NCBI RefSeq assembly: GCF_027595985.1 | Contig: NC_073306.1 | Coordinates: 78,263,977-78,327,976, forward strand | DNA length: 64,000 nucleotides | Source: Sorex araneus | Lineage: Eukaryota; Chordata; Mammalia; Eulipotyphla; Soricidae | Reading direction: 5' to 3' | Shown here: positions 60,350 to 64,000 of the stretch, one piece after another | Numbering within the stretch: the stretch's first letter is position 1 | How the letters are laid out: each line of letters opens with the position of its first letter | Program-made: the position numbers and the translations under genes | The notes under the pieces: generated by a model | The model's input: the letters and a program-made list of their open reading frames with translations, nothing else | The model's database searches: none | Told to the model about the DNA's origin: nothing

Positions 60350-60705
60350 TCTTAGTCCATTCAGGTAGCAATAAAAAATGGAGTAGAGTAGATGATTTAA
60401 TAAGCATTTCTTTTCATAGTTCTGGAGGCTGGGAAATTCAGGACTAAGGCACATACAGTGTCTGATACTATCTTCATTTCTAGTTCATTGGCAGTCATCT
60501 ATGTCCTCACATAGGAAAAGAACAAGAGAGTTCTCCAGGGTCCTTTTATTTAATGAACTAAATACCAATCATGAGAGCTTTATCTTCATTACCTAATTAC
60601 TTCCCAAAGATTTCACCTCCAAAATATTAGATTGTGTGTGTAGGGAGGGGGGGAGATTTCATTTCAGCATATATTTTCAGGGAACAAAAACATTCAGCCA
60701 GTTGA
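60350..60705 (-). mobile_element. MLT1-type solo LTR (MaLR, ancient ERVL)
   Basis: tgtcttagtccattcaggta, atagttctggaggctgggaa, atgtcctcacataggaaaag, acctaattacttcccaaaga and acaaaaacattcagcc appear in the reversed MLT1 order. Opposite orientation to 29165-29480. No internal region. Confidence 0.75.
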
Positions 60706-60736
60706 CTTGGGGGAGAAAGTTAATTACTGAACATTA

Positions 60737-60977
60737 GATTTTGAGGTACATAGCACAGCATTTGCCTTGCAAGCAGCCAACCTGGGTTCAATTCCTTTGT
60801 CCCTCTCAAAGAGCCCGGCAAGCTACCAAGAGTATCTCGCTGCACAACAGAGCCTGGCAAGCTACCCGTGGCATACTCAATATGCCAAAAACAGTAACAA
60901 GTCTCACAATGGAGACGTTACTGGTACCTGCTCGAGCAAATCGATGAACAATGGGACGACAGTGCTACAGTGCTATG
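60737..60977 (+). mobile_element. shrew SINE, RTE-tailed class, full length
   Basis: Head tacatagcacagcatttgcc, body with ggcaagctacccgtggcata, block atggagacgttactggtacc and ctgctcgagcaaatcgatga, tail cgacagtgctacagtgcta. This is the clearest plus-strand copy for comparison with the RTE end at 349-420. Confidence 0.93.
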
Positions 60978-61017
60978 TAGTTTATTAACTGAATGAGAGT
61001 GTGTTTTGTTGTCAACA

Positions 61018-61140
61018 AAGCCTGAGAATTGAGTCTGCACACCTAGGCTCCAATGTTAAGCATTTCTTGTTGGTATTGTTACCTCAGACAAGGAAACTCC
61101 TTTGCGTTTGCCTTGTTTTCTATATTTGTAAATATAAAAA
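61018..61140 (+). mobile_element. MIR fragment (probable)
   Basis: gaattgagtctgcacaccta, tattgttacctcagacaagg, ttttctatatttgtaaa in MIR order. Confidence 0.45.
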
Positions 61141-61208
61141 AAATATTTCAATGGTATGTTGTAATTGTGAAGCAAATTAATGTAAATATATTTGTCAGAT
61201 ATTAAATT

Positions 61209-61368
61209 TTTTGTCATTTTGGGTCATACCCAGTGATACTCAGGGGACTCTGCACTCAGGAATTACTCCTGGAGGTACCAGGGAACCATATGAGATGCTG
61301 GGGAATGAAACTGGGTCAGCTGCATGCAAAGCAAATTCCTTACCCACTGTCTATCACTCTAGCCCTAT
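61209..61368 (-). mobile_element. shrew SINE, A-tailed class, with 11-bp TSD
   Basis: gggtcatacccagtgatact ... ctatcactctagccc, with a small deletion in the middle. Perfect duplication gatattaaatt at 61198-61208 and 61369-61379. Confidence 0.92.
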
Positions 61369-62372
61369 GATATTAAATTGTTAATAGAAGATATTTTTAT
61401 TTGCTCTCATTGACAAGTAAGTCATCAAAGGAAATCTGAATTAGTAAACAAAAAGGAAAGTTTATTATTTTTTTAAGGGCAGAATAAAAGAAGAAGACAA
61501 TTAAAAAGTAAACAGGAAAAGTTGCTTTAAAATAATTGTCAACTAGAATAAATATGATGAATCTTAGGTGGGGTTCATTTGCAGATTATAGTAGTTCCCA
61601 ATTTTTCATACTGGTTATTTAAAAATGAAATTATAGTTGGAGGATAATGACACTCTTCCTACCTAGAAATATTCCTTTTAGTTAGAAATTCATTTTCAAT
61701 ATTTAAAGGAAACTGTTGTACAAGAAGTATCTTGAAGGCTGATCCAAATTCTAGAATTATACAATGCTATACAATTATATAATGGTACATTACAGATACA
61801 ACATAGTGGAAGAATGTTGGATAACATTGGTTTGTCCTTGCTCCTCCCTCAGCGAGCTTAGCTTTATTGAGTTACTCCCAGCAACAGAACTCTCAAGGCA
61901 CACCCAATTCCATCAGACACTAATAATCCTATACTGCTTTTTCTCTTTCGTCTATGTCCTTTGCATGGTTTAGCAATGTCCTTTTTGTATAGACACAGAA
62001 AGACAGTTGATCCTATGCTTTTGTAAAATGGGAGTTAATTGACTCTGAATAATATTTACTCCTGGGCATCCATCATATTTACTTGACTTAAGCCTCAGTT
62101 GCCCTTACTTCCTAACACCCCCAAAAAGAGGGTCCTGTCGAGGGACAAGGATAAACCCAGGGCAAACTGTAAGCAACCCTGGCATTGAAAAGGGACAAGA
62201 TAAGAATAATGTTAGGAGTACAGTCCTGAAACAAAACTCTGTCATGACCCAAAAAGAAATAACTGCTGGGGTTAGAAAAGACTAACCTGGCCTGAGGACT
62301 GTAGTCTAGGATATATAGCAAGATGTACCCAGGATGAGCTACCCTTTAAGCGTAATATATTTTTTACTATGT

Positions 62373-62492
62373 TCCCATGGCATATTGGATATGCCAAAAA
62401 CAGTAACTATAAGTCTCTCAATGAGAGATGTTACTGGTTCCCCCCTCAAACAAATCGATGAGCAACGGGATGACAGTGACAGTGACAGTGAC
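62373..62492 (+). mobile_element. shrew SINE, RTE-tailed class, 5' truncated
   Basis: Starts at ccatggcatattggatatgc, then the RTE block (agagatgttactggttcccc) and a clean tail of (gacagt)n, three full units. Confidence 0.88.
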
Positions 62493-62905
62493 ATATAAAA
62501 TGACTAGAAATATTCATAAGAAATAAATTTAATATGATTGTTTAAATTAATTACTAGCTAAGGAAAGGAGAAAGCAATACACCCTTTAGATGGAATCCCA
62601 CCCTTGAGCAGATCTCCTAGTAATCTAGAGTGAGATGAGATTTTGTCCTTGAGTTAATCTCCTAGAAAAACTTTCCCTGAAGGAAGGGCTTTACATCTGT
62701 CTATTGTTATGATCATGTTCAAGCCCATTTCTCTGTACCCCCACCCATCACAGTTTCTATATAACTACTCTGTAAGAGGAAGGAGGAGAAAAGAAAAAAT
62801 AAACAGTCCCTGACTTCCAACCAACCTGTGGCCCCTGTTCCTCCGTTACCCCATTCCTTAGTTCCTTCGTTCTCCTGTCAGCTCTGACTGGCCTGGGGAG
62901 GCAAT

Positions 62906-62909
<4 letters not shown>

Positions 62910-62941
<32 letters not shown>

Positions 62942-63100
62942 TTTTGGGTCACACCTGGCGATGCACAGGGGTTACTCCTGGCTATGCACTCAGGAATCAC
63001 CCCTGGCCGTGCTCAGGGGACCATATGGGATGCTGGGATTTGAACCCGGGTCGGCCGCGTGCAAGGCAAACGCCCTACCCGCTGTGCTATCTCTCCAGCC
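62910..63100 (-). mobile_element. very young shrew SINE, 18-bp TSD
   Basis: Consensus-like copy with an uninterrupted 31-base T run (62908-62938), CpG-rich head still intact (ggtcggccgcgtgcaaggca) and a perfect 18-bp duplication cctggggaggcaattctt at 62892-62909 and 63101-63118. Confidence 0.97.
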
Positions 63101-63155
63101 CCTGGGGAGGCAATTCTTGGTCACCAAACATACTCGTCATACACCCACATTTTTT

Positions 63156-63329
63156 TTTTTGCTTTTTGGGTCACACCCAGCGATGCTCAAGGGTTACTAC
63201 TGGCTTTGCACTCAGGAATTACTCCTGGCAGTGCTTGGGGGACCATATGGGATGCCGGGGATTGAACCCGGGTTGGCCGTGTGCAAGGCAAATGCCCTAC
63301 CTGCTGTGCTATTGCTCCGGCCCCAACAA
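63156..63329 (-). mobile_element. young shrew SINE, A-tailed class, 11-bp TSD
   Basis: gggtcacacccagcgatgct ... ctattgctccggcccc. Duplication ccacatttttt at 63145-63155 and 63330-63340; the T-run boundary is ambiguous. Confidence 0.92.
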
Positions 63330-63368
63330 CCACATTTTTTGACCCTATAGAAGAATATATAAAATATT

Positions 63369-63545
63369 GGGGCTGTAGTGATAGTACAGCAGGTAGGGCA
63401 TTTGCCTTGCACGCGGCCGACCCAGGTTTAATTACCAGCATCCCATATGGTTCCCTGAGCACTACCAAGAGTAATTCATAAATGCAGAGCCAGGAGTAGC
63501 CCCTGTGCATTGCCAGATGTGACCCAAAAAGCAAAAAATAAATAA
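63369..63545 (+). mobile_element. shrew SINE, A-tailed class
   Basis: ggggctgtagtgatagtaca head, catatggttccctgagcact, gatgtgacccaaaaagcaaa and an A-rich tail. Inverted to the previous SINE, 39 bp away. Confidence 0.92.
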
Positions 63546-63835
63546 AATGTTTTACACATCAAATGTCTTGGTATACTTGCTGCATATAAATGCAGTTGTA
63601 TCCCATATTGTAAGCCTCAGAAATAAATTGTGGATAAGAAATTCATACTATCTCAACATCTGATAGACAGCTAGGTTGTTATACCCACTAATTCTATCTG
63701 CAAATAATTTGATATTGCATAGTAATTATAAATTAGGCTTGATACTTGAATCGGTAAATTCAAAGTAAATTTCAGACATGTCTGACTTGGGACTTAATTG
63801 ACCTTGATCTTTGAAAATGACAAAGTTACAGGATT

Positions 63836-63895
63836 TTTATATATATATAATACATATGTACATATATACATATGTAATACATATTATAATATTTA
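63836..63895. repeat. AT/ATAC microsatellite
   Basis: tatatatataatacatatg and acatatatacatatgtaata units. Confidence 0.85.
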
Positions 63896-64000
63896 GTCAG
63901 TACTTTGTGTTGGATTCCAATGACCTAATTAACAACAACAAAATTTATCTTTGTAGAAAACATAAGTTCTAGCAATGTTTCAGATATTACAAAGAGCCTA

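Overview
The window looks like mammalian nuclear DNA, most likely from a shrew (Sorex or a close relative). The main reason is a very abundant tRNA-headed SINE that I recognise as the shrew SOR-type repeat. It is present in dozens of copies on both strands, alongside 3' ends of a young L1 lineage and older pan-mammalian repeats (L2, MIR, MLT1 LTRs). The species call rests on memory of the SINE sequence, not on a search. There is no bacterial-style gene content and no long intact protein-coding gene.

Layout. 1-1520 is a nested retrotransposon pile-up: an L1 3' end, an RTE-clade LINE inserted into it with an internal inversion, then two head-to-head SINEs. 1.5-9.5 kb is AT-rich DNA with SINEs, including a 469-bp composite element at 7963-8431. 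9590-10900 is a strong CpG island with a CCAAT box on the minus strand, a long TCC tract, a short upstream ORF and a good splice donor at 10353. It is probably the promoter and non-coding or mostly non-coding first exon of a plus-strand gene that I cannot name. The rest reads as a long first intron or intergenic DNA. Two small exon-like segments with good splice sites lie at 56879-56929 and 57272-57345. From 10.9 kb to the end the sequence is dominated by SINEs, L1 3' ends, four (TG)n arrays and stretches without recognisable repeats. The last 1.1 kb holds three SINEs in a row, one very young.

How the parts work together. The shrew SINEs share one tRNA-like head but have two kinds of 3' end. 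One kind ends in a short block followed by (ACAGTG)n-like repeats; the other ends in A-rich tails. The minus-strand RTE fragment at 339-573 still shows the last codons of its ORF2, and those codons are the same sequence as the 3' block of the first SINE kind. The sequence itself therefore supports one SINE head using two LINE engines, RTE and L1. Target-site duplications agree in a small sample: A-tailed copies mostly sit at A-rich (L1-type) sites and RTE-tailed copies do not.
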